Shown here piece by piece: positions 17,960 through 25,854 of a stretch of DNA of 64,000 nt. Positions within the stretch are counted from its first letter, which is position 1; the number at the start of each line of letters is the position of its first letter. The notes under the pieces were generated by a model. That model made no database searches, was not told the origin of the DNA, and was given only the letters and a program-made list of their open reading frames with translations. The position numbers were made by a program, and so were the translations under genes. Origin of the DNA: Bacteroidota bacterium (GTDB taxonomy: Bacteria > Bacteroidota > JABWAT01); contig JAIUNL010000007.1 in assembly GCA_020161835.1 (NCBI GenBank), positions 1-64,000 on the forward strand, read 5' to 3'.

Positions 17960-18798
17960 TTGTTCCGGCCTGCTTTCAGATAGGCTGAAAGGACTTTGGT
18001 CATGTCAACCGTTTCAGCAACATCGTGAACCCTGAACAGCCGGGCGCCCTTTAAAGCAGCAATGGATTCGGCGGTACGGGAACCGGTAATCCGGTCTTCT
18101 GGAGATTTACCCGTAACTTCACCAATCATTTTCTTTCGTGAAATTCCTGCCAGAACAGGAAATCCCAAGCTGCAAATCTGATCGAGTCCGTTCAAAAGCT
18201 GATAGTTGTGTTCAAGTGTTTTCCCGAATCCGAAACCGGGATCCAGAATAATCGAATTAATTCCGGCAGATTTTGCCTTTTCTGCCTGGTTTTGTAAAAA
18301 GGTTCTCACTTCACCAGTCACATTCTGGTAAACCGGTTTTTCCTGCATGGTTTTGGGTTTCCCGCCGGTGTGCATGAGAATAAAGGGAACTTTCAGTGAA
18401 GAAACCGTTGAGATCATATCAGAATCGAAGGTTCCGCCAGAAATATCATTTACAACTGAACAGCCGGCAAGAATTGCTTTTTTTGCAACGGATGCTTTCG
18501 TTGTATCAATGCTGAGAATGAGATCCTGGTTAACAGATAAAAGTCCTGAAATGATCGGTTCGAGACGGCTCCATTCCTCCTCTTCGGTTACCGCATCACT
18601 GCCGGGGCGTGTACTTTCTGCCCCGATATCAAGCCAGTCTGCGCCTTGTTTAATAAGTTGGAGTCCGTGGTGAATAGCTTTTTCAGGATCGAGAAACTTT
18701 CCGCCATCCGAAAAAGAATCAGGGGTTACATTCAGAATTCCAAGAATAATAAAGTCTGAATCCAGATTCCAGGTTTTTTCCCTGACTGTCAGTATCAT
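17956..18798 (-). CDS. folP: Dihydropteroate synthase
   Basis: A 280-residue TIM-barrel enzyme that joins 4-aminobenzoate to hydroxymethyl-dihydropterin diphosphate; the target of sulfonamides. The two family signatures are present: ILGILNVTPDSFSDGG (residues about 19-34) with DIGAESTRPG shortly after, and ILDPGFGFGKTLEHN (about 185-199). It overlaps both neighbours by 4 bp. Other folate genes (folB, folK) lie about 13 kb away on the same strand. Confidence 0.96.
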   Translation of the reverse strand: MILTVREKTWNLDSDFIILGILNVTPDSFSDGGKFLDPEKAIHHGLQLIKQGADWLDIGAESTRPGSDAVTEEEEWSRLEPIISGLLSVNQDLILSIDTTKASVAKKAILAGCSVVNDISGGTFDSDMISTVSSLKVPFILMHTGGKPKTMQEKPVYQNVTGEVRTFLQNQAEKAKSAGINSIILDPGFGFGKTLEHNYQLLNGLDQICSLGFPVLAGISRKKMIGEVTGKSPEDRITGSRTAESIAALKGARLFRVHDVAETVDMTKVLSAYLKAGRNK

Positions 18799-20447
18799 TG
18801 TTCAATGACCGGTGGAATTTCCTTGTTCAGTTTTCGCCAGGTATTGGCATCAAGTTCTCTGATCCGTTTATAAGCGCTGGCGGCAATTTTATCCGTCTCG
18901 CTGACTCTTGCCCTTACCCGTGCTGCGTAATGAATAACCGCATTGACAGTGTCGTTTTTGTTTTCATAAGCCGCAGCCAGATACATGTGGGCATTGCCGT
19001 TTTCACGGAGTTTCAGATTTTCGCTGAAATAATAAATTGTTGAATCGTGGATATTCAAATAGAAAAAATTCATCCCCATATAGAAATAGGCATCCGGATT
19101 CTCAGGTGATAATTCCAGCATCTTGGTGAAATAAGACCGGTAGTTGTTAAAATCACGTCCAAGAATTTTTAATTTCCAGAGATTGGTAATGGCATCCAGG
19201 TAGTTCGGATTCAGATCAACGGCCTGTTCATAATGTTCAATTGCACGTCCGCCCTTGATATCTTCAAGATCACGTTCATCCTCAAGAAGCAGGCCCAGAA
19301 AGAAGTAAGATTCTGCCGAAAATGGATTCAGATCAAGTGAACGTCTGATAAGGCCGCCCTGAGTTTTGAACGTTTCACCGTTTAAAAATTCAAATTTGAG
19401 CCAGCGGCTTTTGTGAAGTCTGCCAATGTTCAGATAAGCTTTGTAATTATACGGATCCATAAACCAACCGGCCTTTGCCGCATTGTCTGCATTTTCAAAA
19501 TCACTGTTGTATAAATACAAATCGGCAAGCTGATTCATGTATTCTGCATTGAGTGTATCTTTTTTTACAGCACTCAGCAAATAAAAGTTTGCCTTTGAGA
19601 GTAAGTCGTGCTGTTTGCCTTTATCCAGGTTGGTTAATTTGGCCAATTCAAAATTTGATTTACCCAGATAAAAATCATACACGGCATAAGTTGGATCCAC
19701 TTTGAGGAGTGAATCAGTAAAAGCTACCGTTTTTTCAAAGTTGGCAGTACTCATCCATTTTCTGATTTTAAGAAAATTTGCCAGCCGTGATTTTTCCTGA
19801 GGAAATGAAGAGGTGATGCCTTCAATGAGTTTTGATGTTGAAATTGAAAGTTTCGGGTAAAGTTGCTGAAGAATTTGATTTGCACCATCAGCAAGCTGAA
19901 GCTGAAAGTTTGGGTCTGCATTGACTGAGAAAGAAGCATATTTTTCAATGTCGCCGTATCGGGTATCATACATGTCAAAATCCCATCCACCATCGGGTCT
20001 GATTGAAGGGAAAACAACAAAGTGGGTGTTGTGGTAACGGACATGTTCAAGAATTGAATCGGGTGAAGTCCAATTGTGGGAGTTGATGTACCGGTCAACA
20101 GATTCATTATCAACAGCGTGATATTTTCCGGGATATGATTTTTTGAGAATTTCATTGAGAAAATAAGGGAAGGCTTCCTGAACCGGTGTTGCATTTTCAG
20201 AAAAAACAGGAGCAATAATCACATTTGGGATGATGGGTTTTGCAGGAAATACCAGCAGAAGAACACTGTAGAGAAATAAACTGGCAATTGTAGTCAGAAC
20301 CACATTTTTGATGTACCGGCCACGTGACATCAGATCACTGCCATAAAAAATGAAAGTAATGACACCAATTATGATAAAATAGGTGATAAAAAAAGTCCAG
20401 ATTCCACCAGGAATTGAACCGTTCATCATCATACGAAAGTCAATCAT
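18795..20447 (-). CDS. Membrane-anchored TPR protein
   Basis: A 550-residue protein with two N-terminal membrane helices (residues about 17-37 and 48-70), a loop containing a mixed alpha/beta part (about 75-185), and then repeated helix pairs to the C-terminus. TPR-like units are recognisable in AYLNIGRLHKSRW, SAESYFFLGLLLEDE, NYLDAITNLWKLK and NPDAYFYMGMNFFYL. It probably scaffolds protein contacts on the membrane surface. It is the first gene of a five-gene operon and has a good Bacteroidota-type promoter. No specific function is recognisable. Confidence 0.8.
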   Translation of the reverse strand: MIDFRMMMNGSIPGGIWTFFITYFIIIGVITFIFYGSDLMSRGRYIKNVVLTTIASLFLYSVLLLVFPAKPIIPNVIIAPVFSENATPVQEAFPYFLNEILKKSYPGKYHAVDNESVDRYINSHNWTSPDSILEHVRYHNTHFVVFPSIRPDGGWDFDMYDTRYGDIEKYASFSVNADPNFQLQLADGANQILQQLYPKLSISTSKLIEGITSSFPQEKSRLANFLKIRKWMSTANFEKTVAFTDSLLKVDPTYAVYDFYLGKSNFELAKLTNLDKGKQHDLLSKANFYLLSAVKKDTLNAEYMNQLADLYLYNSDFENADNAAKAGWFMDPYNYKAYLNIGRLHKSRWLKFEFLNGETFKTQGGLIRRSLDLNPFSAESYFFLGLLLEDERDLEDIKGGRAIEHYEQAVDLNPNYLDAITNLWKLKILGRDFNNYRSYFTKMLELSPENPDAYFYMGMNFFYLNIHDSTIYYFSENLKLRENGNAHMYLAAAYENKNDTVNAVIHYAARVRARVSETDKIAASAYKRIRELDANTWRKLNKEIPPVIEQ

Positions 20448-20482
20448 GACCTAATCCTTGAATTATTCGATACTTATACTTT

Positions 20483-20514
20483 CAAAGATAAGGTTAGTTC
20501 CTCAGGAAGGGAAA
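20483..20514 (-). promoter_or_regulatory. Bacteroidota-type promoter of the TPR-folP-GT2-pcm-dedA operon
   Basis: Minus strand TTTC (20514-20511), 20-bp spacer, TATCTTTG (20490-20483). The -7 box fits TAnnTTTG fully; the -33 box has one mismatch to TTTG. About 36 bp before the ATG. Confidence 0.65.
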
Positions 20515-20529
20515 AGGGATGTAATTGAT

Positions 20530-20606
20530 GGCCGTGGTAAGGGGAAAGTTGTACGGGGTACGGGGTACGCTATACGTTGTATGTAGTCGGTGATAAGTGG
20601 TCAGTG
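20530..20606. repeat. 7-nt-period array C1, GTANGNG type
   Basis: Eleven consecutive heptamers: GGCCGTG, GTAAGGG, GAAAGTT, GTACGGG, GTACGGG, GTACGCT, ATACGTT, GTATGTA, GTCGGTG, ATAAGTG, GTCAGTG. The register never slips. It lies about 15 bp upstream of the operon promoter. Confidence 0.78.
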
Positions 20607-20624
20607 GGAAGAAAAACGGGAAAT

Positions 20625-20751
20625 AAATTCCCCTCCTTTTATAAAGGAGGGGTGGCGTAGCCGGGGTGGTTTGGCTGTTATCTCAAAATCCAAAGAAAAC
20701 CACCCCATCAGTCTTTCGACTGATTTCCCCTCCTTTAAAAAAGGAGGGGAG
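20625..20751. repeat. Two CCCCTCC palindromic repeats, head to head (copies 3 and 4)
   Basis: Copy 3 (20625-20673) reads AATTCCCCTCC...GGAGGGG then TGGCGTAGCCGGGGTGGTTT. Copy 4 (20697-20751) reads AAACCACCCC, an inner hairpin CAGTCTTTCGACTG, then CCCCTCC...GGAGGGG. The pair points tail to tail at the GGTGGTTT/AAACCACC ends, giving an extra large dyad. The 20448-20868 spacer holds only these repeats, two heptamer arrays and a promoter. Confidence 0.82.
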
Positions 20752-20786
20752 TTTTTTATTCCAATAAAATCCTGGCAATATTTATA

Positions 20787-20868
20787 TTCAGTGACCATTT
20801 CGGTATCCAGGTTTCGCGTACCACTTATAACTTATAACTTGTAACTTTATAACTTATAACTTGTACCC
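20787..20868. repeat. 7-nt-period array C2, AACTTRT type, at a stop codon
   Basis: Units run from TTCAGTG through CGGTATC, CAGGTTT, CGCGTAC, CACTTAT, AACTTAT, AACTTGT, one 8-nt unit, AACTTAT, AACTTGT, ACCCCTA. The final unit enters the stop codon (20869-20871 on the minus strand) of the FecR-like gene. Confidence 0.75.
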
Positions 20869-21591
20869 CTATTCTCTTCGTCCCGTTAACTGCTTCTTTG
20901 CCACGTCATTCCATTTAATGACCATCTGGTCAAATTCATCTGCAGTTTTCTGAGTCATTAGCCGGCTACTTTCATCATACAGATAACCGTAAAGTTCAAG
21001 TTTTTCGTAAAGTGAAAGCAGCACATTGACCTGATCCTGATTTTTATACAATTCTGGATATTTGACCATCAGTCTTTTAATTGAAAGCAGAGCGCTGTCG
21101 TATTTTTTTTGTTTCGAAAACCAGATGATGGCATTCTTGCGTTCTTTCAGAAAGGGCACTTCGTCATTTTTCGTTTCAAGTTCTTTCTCCTTACCGTAAG
21201 TTAAACCAACAACGGGTTTATCTGATGAAGGTGGCGAACCTGCCGGAAGTTGAGACGTTTCAATCCTGACGAGAGCACTAACCAGCTCATTCCGTGTTTT
21301 TGAAAAAAGATCTTCGGCAAAGAAATATCCGTCTGCCGGTGTTTCGTAAACTGTTGTTTCCCTGAAAACAATTAGTTTGCTGTCAGGTTTGGTAAGTAAA
21401 AAGGTTTTGACCGGAACCTGATCCTTTGATGAAAGGGGAATCCATTCTGATGTGGTCGGATTCAATACCAGTGCTGATCCTTTTTCAAGTTTGATCCAGA
21501 GTTTTTCCTGTGCTGAGGCCTGTTCTGAATTTACAATCAGACTTATAAAAAAGACAACAGCTAAAGTCTTATAAATCATAGATTTGTACAT
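20869..21591 (-). CDS. Exported FecR-like protein
   Basis: A protein of about 240 residues with a signal peptide (MYKSMIYKTLAVVFFISLIV, cleavage near ASA). The segment LWIKLEKGSALVLNPTTSEWIPLSSKDQVPVKTFLLTK is cut here for length only; its order of strands (gain phrase, PLSSKDQVPVKTFLLT, SKLIVFRETTVYE) resembles a FecR domain, which often accompanies CHASE2 sensors. The C-terminal half is helical and TPR-like. Start ATG 21591 was chosen because it begins the signal peptide and has GGAG/AAAAGG upstream. It overlaps the end of the transglutaminase-like gene, so it belongs to the same operon. The FecR call is tentative. Confidence 0.7.
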   Translation of the reverse strand: MYKSMIYKTLAVVFFISLIVNSEQASAQEKLWIKLEKGSALVLNPTTSEWIPLSSKDQVPVKTFLLTKPDSKLIVFRETTVYETPADGYFFAEDLFSKTRNELVSALVRIETSQLPAGSPPSSDKPVVGLTYGKEKELETKNDEVPFLKERKNAIIWFSKQKKYDSALLSIKRLMVKYPELYKNQDQVNVLLSLYEKLELYGYLYDESSRLMTQKTADEFDQMVIKWNDVAKKQLTGRRE

Positions 21592-23557
21592 GACCTTTTT
21601 CCACTCCGTTATTAACAATGACTTCATCATAATAGTGGCGGACACCTTCACTGAAGGCTTTTTTAAATCCTTCAGAAAGCGCCGTCGTTTCAATTGGAAT
21701 CCAGATTGTAAATTCACCCAGTTTGTTTCGCCGGGTTACAAACTGAAATTCACCAAATCCGGTCTGCCCGGTTTGTGTAACCGGAATTCCGGTATCCACA
21801 AGAAGAAAAACGTGTCCGATTGAACCTGCCTGTGCGGTTGGTGCCTGCATATTTTCAGGCATATTCGGACGAATATCCACAACTGCACAATTATATCCGA
21901 CCGACATCAAAGTTGAAGCTGTAAAGACAACGAGATCTTCACAATCACCCACTTTTCGCCGTAATGTTTCAACCGGATACTGAACCCGGTCTGTTATAAA
22001 CGTTGATGTTGGATCTGGTACATACTGTAACCGGGAACCTGTTAATGAAATAAATTTTTCAAGTAAACTTAACGGGTTCGATGCTGTTGAATCTTTTCCT
22101 GCTTCAGTTAAAGCAAACAAATAAGCTGATTTCGAAAAGGAAAGCAGATCAGGATCCTGAGTTGAAAGAAAATATTTCAGAGAAAAGGTATCACCATCCC
22201 AGGAATTCCGGTCATAAACAGTTAGAGGGAAAGTGGTCAGTCTTTTTTGCAGATTTTCAGTTACGGCTGCTACTTCCAATTGATCGTGAACGGGAATTCC
22301 GGAAAGTGACGTATCAGGAAGATAGAGATAAACCGGCAACGATCTGAGTTCAGAAGGAGCAAGAGTAACTTTGCCTGACTGATAAAAAGCCAGCTTATTT
22401 TTGGACCGGATGATCAGTTCAAATTCGGCCGGATCTTCACCCGTATTGTACAAGTCAACAGAACCAACCGGGTTATAGCTGTAAAAAGATCGTTTTGCTG
22501 TGTAAACAGAACTTTGATAAAACCTTGAATCAATCAATCTGACGGGAATATTCCGTTCTGAAGCATCAAAATGAAAAGTAAACCCGATTGAAACCGTTGA
22601 AGATGAAAGAATCGGAATTGGGTTTGCTGCCTGAAGAGCTAAAAATTCCCTGAAATTCTGGTCAGAAAGAGAGTGTTTATTTCCAAAAACCCAGTCACCC
22701 GAGGTTGTGATGGTAATAATCCGGTTGAGTGGAAGGGCAAATTCGAAGCCGGCCCTTTGCCATGAAAACTTGCCTGTCCCGGTTTCATAACCCAGTTTAA
22801 GTTCGGGTTTTAAACCCCCGAAGAAATTGAATTTTTCAGTGGTTTTCCCCGAAAAGCCCAGCCTTGATGCTGTCCACTTTACTTCTGCCTGATTTCCGTT
22901 TGTGCCGAAACGAATTCCGATCAGCGGAGATAAAACAGGTTTCATTTTGTAAACGGTATCAGGTTTTGATGAAAATGGGATCGAAAGTCCGCTAACGCCG
23001 GTCGTTACTGTCAGCCAGTTTAACGTCCAGGCCCCGCTGAAAGAGAATAGACCTGATGCAACAGAATAATTGTCAGGTTTCCAGGTAACGGTGTATAAAT
23101 TTTCTTCTTGACTGTTCAGTTCAGGTTTTTGAAGTATTGTTTTTTTTGTCAGAACGGTCATTGAACCAAGGAGAGAAAGATCACCTGATGTCCATTTAAC
23201 TCCAAAAATAAAAGGAAACTGAAACTCAAGGGAATTCGGCTGATTGACAATCGAAGACGGATTTACAATAGTACCCTGTGCAGGAAGGTTGATAAGCAAA
23301 GGTGGATTTTTTATGGAAAAGGTTTGGGACTGATTTAAAAAAACCTGACTGTTAAATGTAAACTGATCTAAAGTGACCTGACCGGTTAAGCGGGTCCAGA
23401 AAAAAGGGGATTGCCCGGCAAAGGTGGAAAGTGCAGGTAAAATACCAAAAGATAGCCTGACCGGAGTCCGCCCGGCAAGGTAAGTAATGTCAGGTTCAGT
23501 GGGTTGAGCAAACGCTGACGACCAGCAGAAAAGAAGGAAAATAAAACCCTTTGTCAT
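21569..23557 (-). CDS. Exported beta-barrel-like protein with C-terminal transglutaminase-like domain
   Basis: A 662-residue exported protein; the signal peptide ends near SAFAQ. Residues about 25-345 alternate in hydrophobicity and are rich in aromatic strand ends (for example IPFIFGVKW-type and FEFALPLNR stretches), which suggests an outer-membrane barrel or beta-rich domain. An Ig-like section (about 350-450) follows. The C-terminal domain has KVGDCEDLVVF (Cys539), GSIGHVFLLVD (His582) and IWIPIET (Glu623), a candidate Cys-His-acid triad of the transglutaminase-like fold; in this position Asp is more usual. It overlaps the CHASE2-activator gene by 4 bp. It might be a protease, an amidase or a structural member of the fold. 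Confidence 0.72.
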   Translation of the reverse strand: MTKGFIFLLFCWSSAFAQPTEPDITYLAGRTPVRLSFGILPALSTFAGQSPFFWTRLTGQVTLDQFTFNSQVFLNQSQTFSIKNPPLLINLPAQGTIVNPSSIVNQPNSLEFQFPFIFGVKWTSGDLSLLGSMTVLTKKTILQKPELNSQEENLYTVTWKPDNYSVASGLFSFSGAWTLNWLTVTTGVSGLSIPFSSKPDTVYKMKPVLSPLIGIRFGTNGNQAEVKWTASRLGFSGKTTEKFNFFGGLKPELKLGYETGTGKFSWQRAGFEFALPLNRIITITTSGDWVFGNKHSLSDQNFREFLALQAANPIPILSSSTVSIGFTFHFDASERNIPVRLIDSRFYQSSVYTAKRSFYSYNPVGSVDLYNTGEDPAEFELIIRSKNKLAFYQSGKVTLAPSELRSLPVYLYLPDTSLSGIPVHDQLEVAAVTENLQKRLTTFPLTVYDRNSWDGDTFSLKYFLSTQDPDLLSFSKSAYLFALTEAGKDSTASNPLSLLEKFISLTGSRLQYVPDPTSTFITDRVQYPVETLRRKVGDCEDLVVFTASTLMSVGYNCAVVDIRPNMPENMQAPTAQAGSIGHVFLLVDTGIPVTQTGQTGFGEFQFVTRRNKLGEFTIWIPIETTALSEGFKKAFSEGVRHYYDEVIVNNGVEKGHVQIYDL

Positions 23558-25782
23558 GGGCCTGTTTCCTTTTTTCTTTTCACGATCAGGGAAAGAAGGT
23601 CACCGTTGAACTGGGAAGGCAAATTTTTAAAACGGGAAGAAAGAATAAACTCATCTTTTTCACCGGCTGAATGCCCGCTATCTATTTTTTCAAGAATTCC
23701 GGTTAAATACTCCTCAATCCGTGCTTTGAAACTTTCAGAATCCTCAATGATTCCATCAGCTTTAAACAGGGAAAAAACGCCATCAACAGAACCGGTTTCT
23801 GTGTAAAACCTGATCAGCCATCCACGAAAATAGTCAGTCACTGTGACTCTGTGCATGCCAAGTTCAGAGGCAACTGAAGAAAAACTTCTGTGCTTAAACT
23901 GATGGGTTCTGAATGAAGCCAATATTTGAAGAGCTTTACCGTCTGCAGCTCCGATTCCCGTTTGATTTGAGTCGGGGAGTTCAAAATCATCCGGAATAAG
24001 GAATTTTCGGTTTCTGAGTTCAGCGTTCACAATTGCCCGTTCAGCAGAAGATAAAAGTTGCCGCACGTTTCCTTTCCATTCCTGACGGCATAAAAATTTG
24101 ACAAGAGCATCTGAATATTTCATTCCGGGTGATTGCTGATTCAGGAAATCTGCAAAAATGGCTTCAATATCCAAAGGCCGTTCACGAAGTGGCGGAAGGG
24201 TAATGACAAATCCGTTTAGCCGGTAAAATAAATCTTCCCTGAATTTTTTTTCTTCGATCAGACGGTCAAGTTGCTGATGCGTTGCCGTGATGATTCTGAC
24301 CGAAACCTGAAGAGGCGTAACACCGCCAACCCGTTCAAAAACACCCTCCTGTAAAACTCTGAGCAGTTTGACCTGAAATCCCGGTGACGTTTCACCAATT
24401 TCATCGAGAAATAAAGTTCCGCCGTCAGCCAGTTCAAACCGGCCGGGTTTTGCCTGTAAGGCACCGGTAAAAGCCCCTTTTTCATATCCGAACAATTCTG
24501 ATTCAATCAGATTTTCATTAAAGGAACCACAATTTACAGCAATGAATGGTTTTTTTGCTCTGCCCGAATGGGTGTGAATGAACCTTGCAAGTCGTTCTTT
24601 TCCGGTGCCTGATTCTCCAAAAAGCATAACAGGAATGTCTGTTCCGGCAATTTTGCCGGCCTTTTTCAGAATTTCACTTACAGGTGAATCCTTATGGAAA
24701 ATGAGTCCTTCAGTTGAAATGATGGACGCAGAAAGTGAATCAGGAATGACGGAAGATAAGTTTTCGTAAAAATTCAGCCGGTATTTCAGATCTGAAACTT
24801 CCTGGGTAGTATCAGATGATTGAATAACCGGGGCAGAAGTCTGAACAGGTTGATGAATTTTGGTTTGAATTTTTAGCCAAACCGACCAGAGTATAAGTAC
24901 AAGAGGCAGTAGGAATGAGAAATAAAACCAGTTTGGTAAGAAATATCCGGATAAAAATAGGGAGACTCCGGTTAACAAAGGAATCAAAAATGTACCAATT
25001 GCAGGAAGGAAGGTGCTTTTTCCGGGTCTGAAAAAACCGGCAGGAAACAAGGTAGAAACAAAAAAGATCAGCCAGAATCCAATTGGTAAAACAGTTTTAT
25101 AGTTGCCAGTTGCCATTGAATTGAGAGCAGAAAAATAAAGTAATCCGGTTGGTGCCGGGGTATCGGTTGTTGAAGTGCCGACGTAGGAAGTCACGCCGGG
25201 AAGATCAAGGTAAATGAAAACTTTATCAGTGGAAACCGTTGTTTTTCCTGTGAGAATATCAACAAAAGAAACAGTATTTTTTAATGGTTCTGAAGGAAAA
25301 GGGATAAAAATCCGGTTAAGATGGGTAAAGCCGGACGGCAGCAAACCAGAAAATAAAAGGAGATTTTCTGATGAAACAAATAGCCCTGATGATTCTGTTT
25401 CGAAAAGAGTTGAAAAGGGTTGAAAGGTCCGGTAAGATGGCAGTTTGATTTGTTTCAAAACTGAAATGGAATCACCCGGTTCTGATTGATGATTTAAAAT
25501 ATAAACGGATGAATTGGAAGTTAAAAGTTCACCGAAATAATCGTCAGATTCAGGATGAAGCAAATCGGGAGAAGGGAAGGCCAGCTCGAAATAAATCTCA
25601 TTGACACCAGAAGCCGTAAGCGTTTCAATAACAAGGCCGTAGAATTTACGGTCAAGTGGCCAGCCGCCGAGTGTTGCAATATCAGATTGAGAAATGACAA
25701 CCGGTGTCAGAGGCTGTGCCTGAGTCTGGTTAGTGACCAGGCAGGAAAGAAACGAGAAGAAAAGGAGCAACGGCTTTAACAT
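23554..25782 (-). CDS. CHASE2-sensor sigma54-dependent transcription activator
   Basis: A 742-residue single-chain regulator. Order: signal peptide (1-22); CHASE2-like periplasmic domain (about 27-225) with VVISQSDIATLGGWPLDR, YFELAFPSPD, and DKVFIYLDLPGVTSY near its end; three membrane helices (about 232-250, 258-280, 284-303); short linker; AAA+ sigma54-interaction domain with Walker A GESGTGKE (389-396), the sigma54-contact loop GAFTGA (436-441) intact, Walker B GTLFLDEIGE and arginine-finger region FREDLFYRL; helix-turn-helix SFSSVASELGMHRVTVTDYF (about 633-652); then a C-terminal extension of about 90 residues. Periplasmic sensing and enhancer binding are therefore joined in one membrane protein without a phosphorelay. 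First gene of the three-gene operon. Confidence 0.9.
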   Translation of the reverse strand: MLKPLLLFFSFLSCLVTNQTQAQPLTPVVISQSDIATLGGWPLDRKFYGLVIETLTASGVNEIYFELAFPSPDLLHPESDDYFGELLTSNSSVYILNHQSEPGDSISVLKQIKLPSYRTFQPFSTLFETESSGLFVSSENLLLFSGLLPSGFTHLNRIFIPFPSEPLKNTVSFVDILTGKTTVSTDKVFIYLDLPGVTSYVGTSTTDTPAPTGLLYFSALNSMATGNYKTVLPIGFWLIFFVSTLFPAGFFRPGKSTFLPAIGTFLIPLLTGVSLFLSGYFLPNWFYFSFLLPLVLILWSVWLKIQTKIHQPVQTSAPVIQSSDTTQEVSDLKYRLNFYENLSSVIPDSLSASIISTEGLIFHKDSPVSEILKKAGKIAGTDIPVMLFGESGTGKERLARFIHTHSGRAKKPFIAVNCGSFNENLIESELFGYEKGAFTGALQAKPGRFELADGGTLFLDEIGETSPGFQVKLLRVLQEGVFERVGGVTPLQVSVRIITATHQQLDRLIEEKKFREDLFYRLNGFVITLPPLRERPLDIEAIFADFLNQQSPGMKYSDALVKFLCRQEWKGNVRQLLSSAERAIVNAELRNRKFLIPDDFELPDSNQTGIGAADGKALQILASFRTHQFKHRSFSSVASELGMHRVTVTDYFRGWLIRFYTETGSVDGVFSLFKADGIIEDSESFKARIEEYLTGILEKIDSGHSAGEKDEFILSSRFKNLPSQFNGDLLSLIVKRKKETGP

Positions 25783-25803
25783 AATTTCAAAGTTACCGGC
25801 CTG

Positions 25804-25838
25804 AAAAAAAGCAACCTTTTCCGTGAGGAAAAGGTTGC
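25804..25838 (-). terminator. Rho-independent terminator
   Basis: Perfect 12-bp stem GCAACCTTTTCC (25811-25822) / GGAAAAGGTTGC (25827-25838), loop GTGA, with a seven-base T-run on the minus strand. It ends the lipoprotein/CnaB-like operon 17 bp after the stop and lies upstream of the CHASE2-activator gene. Confidence 0.92.
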
Positions 25839-25854
25839 GGGTTAGAGTTAAGTG

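Noticed and set aside
20590..20844. Open frames on both strands across the paired CCCCTCC repeats
   Set aside because: They owe their existence to the symmetric repeat; the two strands give near-mirror peptides (SPPFLKEG-like), which is a repeat artefact.
20530..20868. CRISPR or plasmid-type iteron interpretation of the heptamer arrays
   Set aside because: Units are only 7 nt, drift from one to the next, have no spacers, and no replication initiator gene is nearby.
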